Shown here one piece after another: positions 35,068 to 43,233 of a stretch of 64,000 bases of DNA. The DNA is from Microbispora bryophytorum. Its GTDB lineage: Bacteria; Actinomycetota; Actinomycetes; Streptosporangiales; Streptosporangiaceae. The stretch spans positions 1 through 64,000 of the forward strand of contig NZ_VIRL01000016.1 in the NCBI RefSeq assembly GCF_006874465.1. Reading direction: 5' to 3'. The position numbers and the translations under genes are program-made. The notes below the pieces were generated by a model. It made no database searches, was not told the origin of the DNA, and saw nothing but the letters and a program-made list of their open reading frames with translations. Position 1 is the stretch's first letter. Every line of letters starts with the position of its first letter.

Positions 35068-35685
35068 TCACTTGCCGTACGGATGCTCGGCGCGAGCGGT
35101 GCGCAGCGCGCGGCCCCACCACAACAGCTGGTCGACCATGTTCTTCGCGGCACTCTCGCACACCGCCGCATCCAGCGGCCTCCCGTCATCGCCGAGCCGT
35201 GACCAGGGCCCGTGCAGGCTGACGGTGTCACGCACAGTCATGGCGTGCAGCTCGGCGAAGACCTGGCGAAGCTGCTCGACGGCACGCAGCCCGCCCCCCA
35301 GCCCGCCGTAGGAGACGAAGCCGATCGGCTTGGCCTGCCATTGCGTGTAGTGCCAGTCGATGAGGTTTTTCAAGGAGGCCGGAAAGCTGTGGTTGTACTC
35401 GGGCGTGACGACGACGAACGCCTCGGCGGCAGCCAGGCGGGGGCTGACGTCGGCGAGAGCGGCCTGAGTTTCCGGGGCGGGGGCGGGAAGGCCGTCCCAC
35501 CCGGGCATCGACACGGGAAGGTCCAGGTCGGCGATGTCGACGACGTCAAGCTCGATGTCGGTGCGGTGGCCCACATGGTTGGTGAACCATTCGGTGACCG
35601 ACAGGCCGGTGCGGCCGCCGCGGGCGCTTCCGATGATGACGGCGACCCGGAGCGCGGAGTCGTTCGGAGGTGTGTGGCCAGGCAT
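35068..35685 (-). CDS. NADPH-dependent FMN reductase
   Basis: 205 residues from ATG 35685 with AGGAG 7 nt upstream. Flavodoxin-like fold: VAVIIGSARGGRTGLSVTEWF (FMN phosphate loop), VVVTPEYNHSFPASLKNLIDWHYTQWQAKPIGFVSYGGLGGGLRAVEQLR with the typical PEYN motif. Supplies reduced flavin or reduces quinones. First gene of the minus-strand cassette, divergent from TetR with a TACAA/TTGTA operator between. Confidence 0.9.
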   Translation of the reverse strand: MPGHTPPNDSALRVAVIIGSARGGRTGLSVTEWFTNHVGHRTDIELDVVDIADLDLPVSMPGWDGLPAPAPETQAALADVSPRLAAAEAFVVVTPEYNHSFPASLKNLIDWHYTQWQAKPIGFVSYGGLGGGLRAVEQLRQVFAELHAMTVRDTVSLHGPWSRLGDDGRPLDAAVCESAAKNMVDQLLWWGRALRTARAEHPYGK

Positions 35686-35741
35686 CGTGGTCTCCTGGTT
35701 CTCTCGTTGCGTTGCCACGATTCGCAGCACATCGGGTAACG

Positions 35742-35757
35742 TACAACGAGCATTGTA
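35742..35757. promoter_or_regulatory. TetR operator-like dyad
   Basis: TACAA-N6-TTGTA (35742-35757) lies midway between the FMN reductase and TetR starts; a second TTGTA half-site is at 35774-35778. Position and symmetry fit TetR control of both directions. Confidence 0.6.
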
Positions 35758-35811
35758 AAAAGTAAAACGATGGTTGTAATAGACCTCGATCGGCATGTGA
35801 GGGACAAGGCG

Positions 35812-36498
35812 ATGACAAGCACGGGCGCCAAGGGCGAGACAACGACCACCCGGCCGCGGCGGAGCCGGGCGGATAAGGCGACAGCGATCGTGCAGGCCGC
35901 GTGCGAGGTCTTCGGACGGGACGGCTACTCCCGGGCCAGCATCGACACGATCGCCACCGAGGCCGGCGCCTCGACTCGAACCATCTACAACCACTTTCCG
36001 GGCGGGAAGGAGGAGCTGTTCCGCTCCGTCATGCAGTGGAGCTCGGAGCGCGTCAGGGACGAACAGCTCGCTCAGCTGCGCAGATACCTGGATCCGGAGC
36101 GCCCGCCGCATCCCGACGACCTCGAACGCGACCTGCTCGTGCTGGCCCGCGCCTGGGTCGGCCTGATGGCCGACTTCCGCGACCACTTCTCACTGGTGCG
36201 GCACATCTACGCCGAAGCCGGGCACATCCCGCCCGAGGTCCTGGAAGCCTGGCAGGAGGCCGGACCGCGCGCCGTGGGCCGCGAGGTGACCGCCGCCATG
36301 AGCGCGTTGGCCGACCGCCGCCTGATCGACGTCCACGGCGACCCGGCCCAGGCCACCGTCCATTTCATGGCGTTGATCTCGACCGAGATCACGCAACGGT
36401 CCTACTGGGGCCTCAGCCCGCTCCCGCAGGAGGAGGCGGACCGGCTGACCGCAGCCGGAGTGCGGGCGTTCCTCCGGGCGTACGGCTCCGCAGGGTGA
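35812..36498 (+). CDS. TetR family regulator
   Basis: 228 residues from ATG 35812 (AGGGA 8 nt upstream; the frame is open to 35770 without an SD). HTH: KATAIVQAACEVFGRDGYSRASIDTIATEAGASTRTIYNHFPGGKEELFRSVM, followed by a helical ligand domain with WVGLMADFRDHFSLVRHIYAEAGHIPPEVLEAWQEAGP. Likely represses the divergent FMN reductase-MFS-quinone reductase genes. Convergent with the RiPP flavin monooxygenase gene. Confidence 0.88.
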   Translation: MTSTGAKGETTTTRPRRSRADKATAIVQAACEVFGRDGYSRASIDTIATEAGASTRTIYNHFPGGKEELFRSVMQWSSERVRDEQLAQLRRYLDPERPPHPDDLERDLLVLARAWVGLMADFRDHFSLVRHIYAEAGHIPPEVLEAWQEAGPRAVGREVTAAMSALADRRLIDVHGDPAQATVHFMALISTEITQRSYWGLSPLPQEEADRLTAAGVRAFLRAYGSAG

Positions 36499-36585
36499 GT
36501 CGGAGCCGCCCGCGCACCCGGCGATCAACGTCTGGCCGTGGCCGCGTTCGCGGGGTCCCGGCGTGCGTGTGAGATCCAGGGGGTT

Positions 36586-38055
36586 TCAGCCGGTCGCGGC
36601 GGCGAACCGTAAGCGCAGCCACGCGGCCAGGGCCGGGTGCTGCCCGATCGCCTCCTCGCCGGTGAGCAGTGGCTCCGGCCGCCCGGTCAGCACCCGGGCG
36701 ATCTCCGACCTGTCCGTCGCGGTGTCGTCGCAGATCAACGTCTGGACGCCGAAGAACGCGGCGGCGAGGCGCGGGCTGCTCAGCTTCGCCTGGGCCAGGC
36801 GCGTGCGGATCTCGCGTTCGAACGCGTTGGGCTCCCGTCGCGGCGCATCGTCGCCGCCGGCCCGCTCAGCGACCCCTTCTGTGACCTGCTCCCCGGCCCG
36901 CTCCCCGATTCGCGCTGTGGCCCGCGCTGTGACGCGCTGCCCGTCCTGCTCGATTGCCATCCGCCAGGACCGCTCCGCCTCCGCCGCGAGGGCGGCCTGA
37001 AGCCCGGCGAACAGGGACGGCCCGATTCCGTGCCGCGCGAGTTCGTCGCGCAGCCTGAGCGCGCCCAGCGCGGCGACCGACATCCCGTGCGAGTGGATGG
37101 GATTCACCGCGACGGCGGCGTCGCCGACGACGGCGAAACCGGCGGGCAGGCGCGCCCGCTCGAAGAACCGCCTCCTGTTGACGGTGTCGCGGTACGGCCA
37201 GACGGCACCGAGGGGGGTGGCCTCCGCCATGAGGTCCGCCACGATCGGGTGGCGCAGCGAGCGCGCGAAGGCCGTGAAGCCCTGCTCGTCCGTCGGCGGC
37301 TCGCCGCCCCGGGTGCCGGTCAGCGTGACGATCCATCGGCCGTCCTCGACGGGGAACAACGTCGCCCCCCGAGCCGGCTGTCCCTTCGCCGTCCCCGGGT
37401 GCAGCATGATCGCCGGGATCGCGGCGGCCAGGTCGCCGGGCGCCTGGTAGAGGCGCGTCGCGTAGGCCAGTCCGGTGGCGACCGACACCTCCTCGATGTC
37501 CCCAGCGCCGACCCCGGCGAGCCACCGGGGCGCGTGCGACCGGCGTCCCGTCGCATCGACGACGAGGTCCGCGCGTACGGTCTCGGGCGGGGCGCCCCGC
37601 CGGCTGACCGAGACTCCGGTGATGCGGGCCTCGTCTCCGGTGAGCCCGAGCGCCCGCGTGTCCTCCCAGACCTCGACGTCGCCGCCGCCGAGCGCGCGCC
37701 GCCGCACCACCTGGTCCAGCAGCCCGCGGGTGCAGGAGATCAGGTGGGCGTCGGTGCGCAGACGGCGGAACCAGCCGTCGGCGGAGAAGATGAGGGCGTC
37801 GCCGGGCAGGCCGCGCAGGTGCGCGCCGTTCGCGAGGAGGGCGTCGACCGTCCCGGGCAGCAACGCGTCCAGCGCCCGCGCGCCTCCGGCCACGAGCACG
37901 TGACTGTGGTGCGACTGGGGCAACCCCCGCCGCGGACGCGGACCGGACGGGTAGCGGTCGCCTTCGACCAGGACCACCTCGTCCGCGTGCCCGGCGAGCA
38001 CCGCGGCGGCGAGCACTCCCGCGAGGCCGCCGCCGAGGACGACCGCCCTGCTCAT
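36586..38055 (-). CDS. FAD-dependent monooxygenase of the RiPP locus
   Basis: 489 residues from ATG 38055; a GTG at 38136 gives a 27-residue repetitive extension (TGTVSTGTLSTGT), and neither start has a good SD. AVVLGGGLAGVLAAAVLAGHADEVVLVEGD is the FAD motif; RRGLPQSHHSHVLVAGGARALDALLPG, LVVDATGRRSHAPRWLAGVG and FAVVGDAAVAVNPIHSHGMSVAALGALRL (GD motif) place it with squalene-epoxidase-like/geranylgeranyl-reductase-like oxidases. The halogenase WxWxIP motif is absent. A presumed late oxidative tailoring enzyme; last gene of the precursor operon. Confidence 0.87.
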   Translation of the reverse strand: MSRAVVLGGGLAGVLAAAVLAGHADEVVLVEGDRYPSGPRPRRGLPQSHHSHVLVAGGARALDALLPGTVDALLANGAHLRGLPGDALIFSADGWFRRLRTDAHLISCTRGLLDQVVRRRALGGGDVEVWEDTRALGLTGDEARITGVSVSRRGAPPETVRADLVVDATGRRSHAPRWLAGVGAGDIEEVSVATGLAYATRLYQAPGDLAAAIPAIMLHPGTAKGQPARGATLFPVEDGRWIVTLTGTRGGEPPTDEQGFTAFARSLRHPIVADLMAEATPLGAVWPYRDTVNRRRFFERARLPAGFAVVGDAAVAVNPIHSHGMSVAALGALRLRDELARHGIGPSLFAGLQAALAAEAERSWRMAIEQDGQRVTARATARIGERAGEQVTEGVAERAGGDDAPRREPNAFEREIRTRLAQAKLSSPRLAAAFFGVQTLICDDTATDRSEIARVLTGRPEPLLTGEEAIGQHPALAAWLRLRFAAATG

Positions 38056-38077
38056 CGGGTGAGGCCGGGCGGAAGAG

Positions 38078-38146
38078 GTGCCGGTCGACAGAGTGCCGGT
38101 CGACACGGTGCCGGTGAACGGGGTGCCGGCTGACACGCTGCCGGCG
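38078..38146 (-). repeat. Imperfect 13-15-bp repeats between the PqqD-like and monooxygenase genes
   Basis: On the plus strand GTGCCGGTCGACA-type units recur about five times from 38078 to 38146 (e.g. 38089, 38106). On the minus strand they read as in-frame Ser-Thr-Gly-Thr repeats if translated. Similar junction repeats mark the other operon of the locus. Confidence 0.75.
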
Positions 38147-38152
38147 GACGCG

Positions 38153-38464
38153 TCACGACAGCGACTCTTCCTTGACCGCGGGCTCCTCGGCAGGGACCTC
38201 CTCGATGAGGCCCTGCTCGATCATCGCGCCGATGAACTCCTCGACGTCGGTCACGATGCGCCTGCTCATCGCGGAGTTGCTGCCCGCGAAGTCGCGGGAC
38301 AGCTTGAACATGACCGGCTCCCGTTCGCCGTCGCTCGCCACCAGCCTCCAAATCCTGGAGCCGGTGTCGTTCAGGCTGTGAAAGTCGCCCGTCTCGGTGT
38401 GGTAGAGCGAGATGCCCTCCCCGGTCTCCTGCCAGATCACGGCCTCGCTGATCCGCAGTGACAC
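38153..38464 (-). CDS. PqqD-like RiPP recognition element protein
   Basis: 103 residues from GTG 38464, 6 nt after GAGGAGG; the next ATG is out of frame. RISEAVIWQETGEGISLYHTETGDFHSLNDTGSRIWRLVASDGEREPVMFKLSRDFAG...VEEFIGAMIEQGLIEEV is the PqqD winged helix-turn-helix: N-terminal strands, the conserved LN-x-T-G-x-x-I-W motif and C-terminal helices. Such proteins bind the precursor leader and present it to the radical SAM enzyme. Starts 11 bp after the radical SAM stop. Confidence 0.9.
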   Translation of the reverse strand: MSLRISEAVIWQETGEGISLYHTETGDFHSLNDTGSRIWRLVASDGEREPVMFKLSRDFAGSNSAMSRRIVTDVEEFIGAMIEQGLIEEVPAEEPAVKEESLS

Positions 38465-38475
38465 ATCGACCTCCT

Positions 38476-39939
38476 CTATACCGGCGTGATGGGAAGCAAC
38501 TCGCCGACCCTGACGGTGTCGCGCGAGGGGCGAACATAGGTCTTCCAGTCGTCGAAGACGGGATGGACGTCGCCGTTGGCGACCAGGCGGGGCGTCGTCA
38601 TCGCGCGGTCGTCGGCGGCGAGCTCCGACGGGGCGATACCGGCCTCCAGCCACAGCTGGGTGGCGATGCCGTGCCGCAGGATCCGGCACTGGTGGCGGCT
38701 GTTGCGCCGCAGGTCCCCGGACTCCGCCATGTGCGCGGCCCGGCATCCGCCGCCGCAGGACGCCTTGATGTAGCACTTCGCGCAGTCGGCGTGGTAGTCG
38801 CCGTCGAGCACGGTGCTGGTGCGCATCCCACGCAGGAGCGGCCCACCGAAGATCTCCGACAGCTGCTGCCGCCGTATGTTGCCCGCGTGGTGCGACCGTC
38901 CGGTGACGAGCTTGCACGGGTAGACGTCGCCCAGCGAGTTGATGTAGATCTCGTTGCCGCCCATCCCGCAGTTGGCCTTCACCGAGCAGGGCGTCAACGG
39001 CCTCGGGCCGTCCGGCAACAGCTTGCCGGCGGCTGGAGACGTCCAGGTGATCTGCTGGATCCGCATGTGGTCGTCCCAGCCGAAGTCGTACTCGTCGGTC
39101 TCGCCCCGGCCCAGGTCGTTGTGGTACATCAGCCGGATGCTGTGGACCTCGAGTCCCTCGGCGAACTTGGCGAAGTCCTCCAGCTCCTCGACGTTCTCGG
39201 AGGTGACGATGTGGTTGATCCGCGGCACCACGCCGGCGTCGTTGAGCAGCCGCAGGGCGTGGTAGGTCCGGGCGAAGGAGCCGGCGCCGCGGGTGCGGTC
39301 GTGGGTCTCGGCCGTGCCGCCGTCGACGCTCACCGTGACCATGCCGAACAGCTCGGCGAACCGCTTGGCCTGGGCGGGCTTCCTGATCATCGTGGCGTTG
39401 GTGATGATGTTCGACGTCAGCCCGCTGTCGTTGGCGTGCTCCACGATCCGGAACAGGTCCTTGCGGAGCATGGGCTCGCCGCCGGTGAAGATCATGGTCT
39501 TGGCCCCGAAGGCGGCGACCTGGGAGACCAGGTCGAGCGATTCTTCGGTGGTGAGCTCCCCGGGGAGGCATTTCTCGGAGGAGGCGTAGCAGTACGGACA
39601 GCGGAGGTTGCAGCCGTCGGTGATCGCGTAATACACCTGGCGGAGCGCCGGCTCCCTGATGCTGAGCTTCGGACGGTTCCCGTTGTAGTAGACGATGCAG
39701 TTCAGGATGAGCTTGGCGAGGGTCCGATCGGTCTCGTCGGTCTCGTCGAGGGGGGGCGGCTCCCCGCCCGCCCGGGGACGGGCCAGGGCCGCCAGGATGG
39801 CGAACTCGCGTGCGTCGAGGACGTACCGGCCGCCCACCTGCGGGTTGACGACCAGGTACTTCCCGTCGTGCACGAAGTAGGTCAGGTCTGCCGGTACGTC
39901 GATCAACGAGCGGTTCCGGGCGAGTTTCCCAGGCATCAT
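38476..39939 (-). CDS. Radical SAM/SPASM peptide maturase
   Basis: 487 residues. Residues 1-90 (YFVHDGKYLVVNPQVGGRYVLDAREFAILAAL) look like a second leader-recognition domain. Radical SAM cluster C110-x3-C114-x2-C117 in DGCNLRCPYC, GGEP at 152-156. SPASM with Cys318, 324, 342, then C386-x2-C389-x5-C395-x3-C399 and C418, a complete auxiliary-cluster pattern. Enzymes of this class form thioether (sactionine/ranthionine), C-C or C-O links on peptides. Second gene of the operon, right after the candidate precursor, with which it should act. Confidence 0.93.
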   Translation of the reverse strand: MMPGKLARNRSLIDVPADLTYFVHDGKYLVVNPQVGGRYVLDAREFAILAALARPRAGGEPPPLDETDETDRTLAKLILNCIVYYNGNRPKLSIREPALRQVYYAITDGCNLRCPYCYASSEKCLPGELTTEESLDLVSQVAAFGAKTMIFTGGEPMLRKDLFRIVEHANDSGLTSNIITNATMIRKPAQAKRFAELFGMVTVSVDGGTAETHDRTRGAGSFARTYHALRLLNDAGVVPRINHIVTSENVEELEDFAKFAEGLEVHSIRLMYHNDLGRGETDEYDFGWDDHMRIQQITWTSPAAGKLLPDGPRPLTPCSVKANCGMGGNEIYINSLGDVYPCKLVTGRSHHAGNIRRQQLSEIFGGPLLRGMRTSTVLDGDYHADCAKCYIKASCGGGCRAAHMAESGDLRRNSRHQCRILRHGIATQLWLEAGIAPSELAADDRAMTTPRLVANGDVHPVFDDWKTYVRPSRDTVRVGELLPITPV

Positions 39940-40023
39940 TCCCCTTTACGCTCCCAGCCGCAGGTGCGGCCCCAAATTCTGTGGGTGACGCGCGGCAGGA
40001 GCCGCACCCGCGAACCGTTCTGA

Positions 40024-40305
40024 CTACTCTGCTCCGGACCCGGAGCCCGACCAGGCCCCGCACAGGCACTTGCCCTCGACGGGAGCCACATAGGTGTGGG
40101 CCTCGACCTCGGGCCGGGACCACTCGCCGCCGGCACCGGCGTGCGCCAGCACACCGGGCAGTGCGTCGGGGAGCTTGTCCTTGAGCGAGATGAGCAGGTC
40201 GACTTCCTCCCGGGTCAAGGTGGCGAACGCCTCCTCGACTTCGGCGGCCAGCGGGCTGTTCAGGATGCCGGCTTCACGCAGAGCTTCCCTCGGATCGAAG
40301 GCCAT
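40024..40305 (-). CDS. Candidate RiPP precursor peptide
   Basis: 93 residues with SD GAGGTGA. Residues 1-50 form an amphipathic leader (REALREAGILNSP, then LTREEVDLLISLKDKLP) reminiscent of leader families that feed radical SAM clusters (I recall an annotation 'aroma-sacti cluster domain' for similar starts; unverified). Residues 51-78 are Gly/Ala/acidic, and the C-terminus is KCLCGAWSGSGSGAE with the only two Cys (80, 82), a Trp (85) and Ser-Gly repeats. First gene after promoter B and directly before the radical SAM maturase. Core start and final product are not determinable from sequence. Confidence 0.82.
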   Translation of the reverse strand: MAFDPREALREAGILNSPLAAEVEEAFATLTREEVDLLISLKDKLPDALPGVLAHAGAGGEWSRPEVEAHTYVAPVEGKCLCGAWSGSGSGAE

Positions 40306-40321
40306 GCCTTCACCTCTCTGT

Positions 40322-40394
40322 CTGACGGGAATGCGGTGTATGACGAGTATGTGCTGGTAGGAGATGGGTGAGACAACCCCACAAACGTGGGCTA
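40322..40394 (-). promoter_or_regulatory. RiPP promoter B (copy 2 of the shared element)
   Basis: On the minus strand the 22-bp box (40394-40373) is identical to 25275-25296, followed after 21 bp by CATACTCG (40351-40344) and after 8 bp by CGCATTCCCGTCAG (40335-40322; 12 of 14 identical to copy 1). The precursor ATG is 16 bp further on. The divergent remainder 40395-40621 holds no gene. Confidence 0.82.
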
Positions 40395-40621
40395 GCCGCG
40401 ATCGGCGGCGGCGCGGTCGTCAGGCGGCGCCGGGCACATCGAACGGCGGGCGCCCGCTCATCGCGTCTCCAACCCGGCGCGGGGGACCGGCCGATGACGC
40501 GCCACTACGGTCGCCGGGCGCCTGCCGCCGAGCGGCGACTCTTCTCGTCACGACACGGCACCGGTCTGCCCTCAGCAGACATATCGACAGGTCACGGGGT
40601 TATCGCGGATACAACTGCGCC

Positions 40622-41230
40622 ATGAGTGTTTCACCGAGTACGAGTTACCGGGATCGGCTGAACGAGAAGCTGTTCCAGCAGCGGACCCTGTTGCTGACCG
40701 GAGAGGTCGACGACGAGATGGCCGAGCGGGCGTGCGCCGAATTGGTGCTGCTGGCCTCGGCGGATCCCGAACGCGACATCATCCTCTACATCAATTCGCC
40801 GGGAGGGTCGGTGCTGGCCGGCTTGGCGATCTACGACACGATGAAGCTGGTGCCGAACGACGTGGTCACCGTCGCGCTGGGGATGGCGGCGAGCATGGGC
40901 CAGGTGCTGCTGGCGTCCGGCACCCACGGCAAGCGGATCAGCCTCGCGCACAGCCGGATCATGATGCACCAGCCGTCGGCGGGCATCGGCGGCACGGCGA
41001 TCGACATCTCGATCCAGGCCGAGAACCTCAAGTACATGAAGCGGCAGTCCGAGGAGATCCTCGCCGCGGAGACGGGACGCACGATCGAGGAGATCGCCGC
41101 CGACAGCGACCGGGACCGCTGGTTCACCCCGGAGGAGGCCCGCGACTACGGGATGATCGACACGATCGTCGACTCCTTCCACAACATCGCGCCGTACGCC
41201 GTTCCCAACCGGATGGGGTTCTCGTCATGA
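40622..41230 (+). CDS. clpP: ATP-dependent Clp protease proteolytic subunit (first of pair)
   Basis: 202 residues. [54 protein letters not shown], catalytic Ser in [14 protein letters not shown], His in [10 protein letters not shown] and Asp in [20 protein letters not shown]. No SD; GATACAACT lies about 10 nt before the ATG, so leaderless expression is possible. Forms mixed tetradecamers with the next gene product and pairs with ClpX/ClpC ATPases. The gene pair plus PopR-like regulator resembles clpP3-clpP4 of Streptomyces rather than the housekeeping clpP1P2-clpX locus. Confidence 0.93.
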   Translation: MSVSPSTSYRDRLNEKLFQQRTLLLTGEVDDEMAERACAELVLLASADPERDIILYINSPGGSVLAGLAIYDTMKLVPNDVVTVALGMAASMGQVLLASGTHGKRISLAHSRIMMHQPSAGIGGTAIDISIQAENLKYMKRQSEEILAAETGRTIEEIAADSDRDRWFTPEEARDYGMIDTIVDSFHNIAPYAVPNRMGFSS

Positions 41231-41814
41231 GCCAGTACACGATCCCGTACGTGGTCGAGAAGACCCCGGTGGGGGAGCGGTCGTTCGACATCTTCAGCCG
41301 GCTGCTCAACGAGCGCATCGTCTTCCTCGGCACGGAGATCGACGACGGCGTCGCCAACGTGGTGATGGCACAGTTGCTGCACCTGGAGGCGGAGAGCCCG
41401 GACCAGGAGATCAACCTGTACATCAACTCCCCGGGCGGCTCCTCGACCGCGATGCTCGCGATCTACGACACCATGCAGTTCATCCGGGCGAAGGTCGCGA
41501 CGTACTGCATGGGCCAGGCGGCCTCCGCCGCCGCGGTGCTGTTCGCCGCCGGCGCCCCCGGACGGCGGTTCATGCTCGGCCACTCCCGCGTGCTGCTGCA
41601 CCAGCCGTCCACGCAGGGGCAGGGCACGATCTCCGACCTGACCCTGCAGGCGGCCGAGGTGATGCGCGTGCGCGCGCAGACCGAGGAGATCCTCAGCCTT
41701 CACACCGGGGTGGACGTCGCCCGGCTGCGCGAGGACACCGACCGGGACCGCATCTTCGGCGCTCGCGAGGCCGTCGAGTACGGCCTGGCCGACGAGCTGA
41801 TCATGACCCGCTAG
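41227..41814 (+). CDS. clpP: ATP-dependent Clp protease proteolytic subunit (second of pair)
   Basis: 195 residues; ATGA overlap with the previous stop. [56 protein letters not shown], Ser in [14 protein letters not shown] (usually GQAASMGA), His in RVLLHQPST and Asp in [21 protein letters not shown]. Triad intact. The Ala in place of Met-Gly after the nucleophile is unusual. Convergent with the XRE regulator gene 12 bp further on. Confidence 0.93.
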   Translation: MSQYTIPYVVEKTPVGERSFDIFSRLLNERIVFLGTEIDDGVANVVMAQLLHLEAESPDQEINLYINSPGGSSTAMLAIYDTMQFIRAKVATYCMGQAASAAAVLFAAGAPGRRFMLGHSRVLLHQPSTQGQGTISDLTLQAAEVMRVRAQTEEILSLHTGVDVARLREDTDRDRIFGAREAVEYGLADELIMTR

Positions 41815-41826
41815 TAGCCGTAGCCC

Positions 41827-42204
41827 TCACGCCGCCAGCAGCTGCACCCGTGGCGTACCGGCCGATCCGCGCGTCGCGATCCGCCTGGAGGCCGTGATCC
41901 GCCGGACGGCACGGGTGAGCAGGTGCTCGATCGGCAACCCGAGGGCGTCGCACACCGAATGCAGCATCTCCGACGACGGCTCCTTGCGGCCGCGCTCGAC
42001 CTCCGACAGATACTGCTTCGACATGCCCACCGCACGCGCCACGTCGTCGAGCGTGCGGTCCTGGTCCAGCCGCTCGTCGCGGAGGATCTCCCCGTACACC
42101 GTGCGCAGCAACGGGTCCGGGCCGTCGGGGATCGCCGGGTCGCGCTCCTTGCCGGCCCGGCGCGTCCGGATGTCGATGACCACTGATCGGCCCGAGACTG
42201 CCAT
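41827..42204 (-). CDS. XRE family regulator, ClgR/PopR-like
   Basis: 125 residues from ATG 42204. HTH_3 domain: VYGEILRDERLDQDRTLDDVARAVGMSKQYLSEVERGRKEPSSEMLHSVCDALGLPIEHLL, very close to ClgR/PopR proteins. C-terminus VQLLAA ends in two Ala; in PopR and ClgR such Ala tails make the activator a ClpP substrate, giving feedback. Next to the clpP pair it is expected to activate. CTGCCA-TGCC-TGGCAG (42198-42213) overlaps its start codon. Confidence 0.85.
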   Translation of the reverse strand: MAVSGRSVVIDIRTRRAGKERDPAIPDGPDPLLRTVYGEILRDERLDQDRTLDDVARAVGMSKQYLSEVERGRKEPSSEMLHSVCDALGLPIEHLLTRAVRRITASRRIATRGSAGTPRVQLLAA

Positions 42205-42366
42205 GCCTGGCAGTCTGGCACGTCCGGACCTCCGGCGGACCGTCTGTTCGCGCACAGGTGAGCGACCCCCCCGGGCCGCCCATGAGCGGGCGTGCTGTCT
42301 CGCCCGACTCATCGGAAGTCTCCGTGAACGACGCCTCGTCTGACCCGCCGATGCCGTACCCCGGCG

Positions 42367-43104
42367 TCAGGGGGTGAGCCGGTGACCGCCCAGCGAGATC
42401 GGCGAGTCGGGTACGTGCGCGACGAAGTCGAAGTTGGGCGGCGGCCCGACCCTGCGCTCCAGGGTCTTCACCACGTGCCTGACGTCGTCGTGCGGGCCTG
42501 CGATGTAGAAGGGCTTGCCGTCCTTGCCGAAGGTGACCGCCGACTTCGCCTCCCACGCGCCGAGGTGTCCGGCCGCCCCGGCGAAGTCCGCCGTCGGCTC
42601 GAAGCCGAGATCACGGGCGTAATTCACCGCGCCGAAGACGAGGTGCCGCACCAGGTCGAGCGGCGCCTCACGCCAGCCGTGCGAATAGATCCTGAACCAC
42701 TTGGGGAGGAAGCGGTGCAGCTCCACCTCGCTCATCACGTCGGGGCCGAGGGCGTGCTTGACGCCCAGGCAGTAGACGTCGACGAGGTAGGCGCAGACCG
42801 ACAGCTTGTCCCAGCCGTGCTTGCGCGCCACCACCACGCTCACCGTGCCCGCGGTCTCCTGGCCGGCCGGGGCGTCGTCCGCCCAGCCGGTCGTGCCCGG
42901 CACGCCGAGTCCCTCGCCCCAGCCGACGTTGATCCAGCACCCCGCGAGTTCGGGCTCGGCGGCCTGCCCGCCCGTCTGCTCGGCCACCGCCCTGACGTAC
43001 GGTGCGACCGCCGCCGGCGCCATGCCCAGGGCGCGGGCGATCTGCTTGGGAGAGTGGCCCTGTCCGCGGAGCTCGCGGACCTTTTCCAAGATCGAGCTGT
43101 CCAT
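42367..43104 (-). CDS. HTH-domain hypothetical protein
   Basis: 245 residues. N-terminal sigma-70-region-4/resolvase-like HTH: ILEKVRELRGQGHSPKQIARALGMAPAAVAPYVRAVAE. The remaining 190 residues (CWINVGWGEGLG...VSVVVARKHGWDKLSVCAYLVDVYCLGVKHALGP...SAVTFGKDGKPFYIAGPHDDVRHVVKTLERRVG) form an unnamed conserved domain common in actinomycetes. Function unknown; divergent from kptA. Confidence 0.75.
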   Translation of the reverse strand: MDSSILEKVRELRGQGHSPKQIARALGMAPAAVAPYVRAVAEQTGGQAAEPELAGCWINVGWGEGLGVPGTTGWADDAPAGQETAGTVSVVVARKHGWDKLSVCAYLVDVYCLGVKHALGPDVMSEVELHRFLPKWFRIYSHGWREAPLDLVRHLVFGAVNYARDLGFEPTADFAGAAGHLGAWEAKSAVTFGKDGKPFYIAGPHDDVRHVVKTLERRVGPPPNFDFVAHVPDSPISLGGHRLTP

Positions 43105-43233
43105 AGGGTCCGAAGCCTATCGGCTGTCCCTGACGGGCCGGGGTGCGGAAGACCATATGATGATCTTGACGCTTATGGGGCTCACTTACGGACCGAGCCG
43201 GCTCAACGGCAGGGCAGCGGGCGCTGGAGGAAC

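Noticed and set aside
32506-36498. Cassette between the RiPP operons considered as a mobile element
   Set aside because: No transposase, integrase, inverted terminal repeats or target-site duplication could be seen at its edges.
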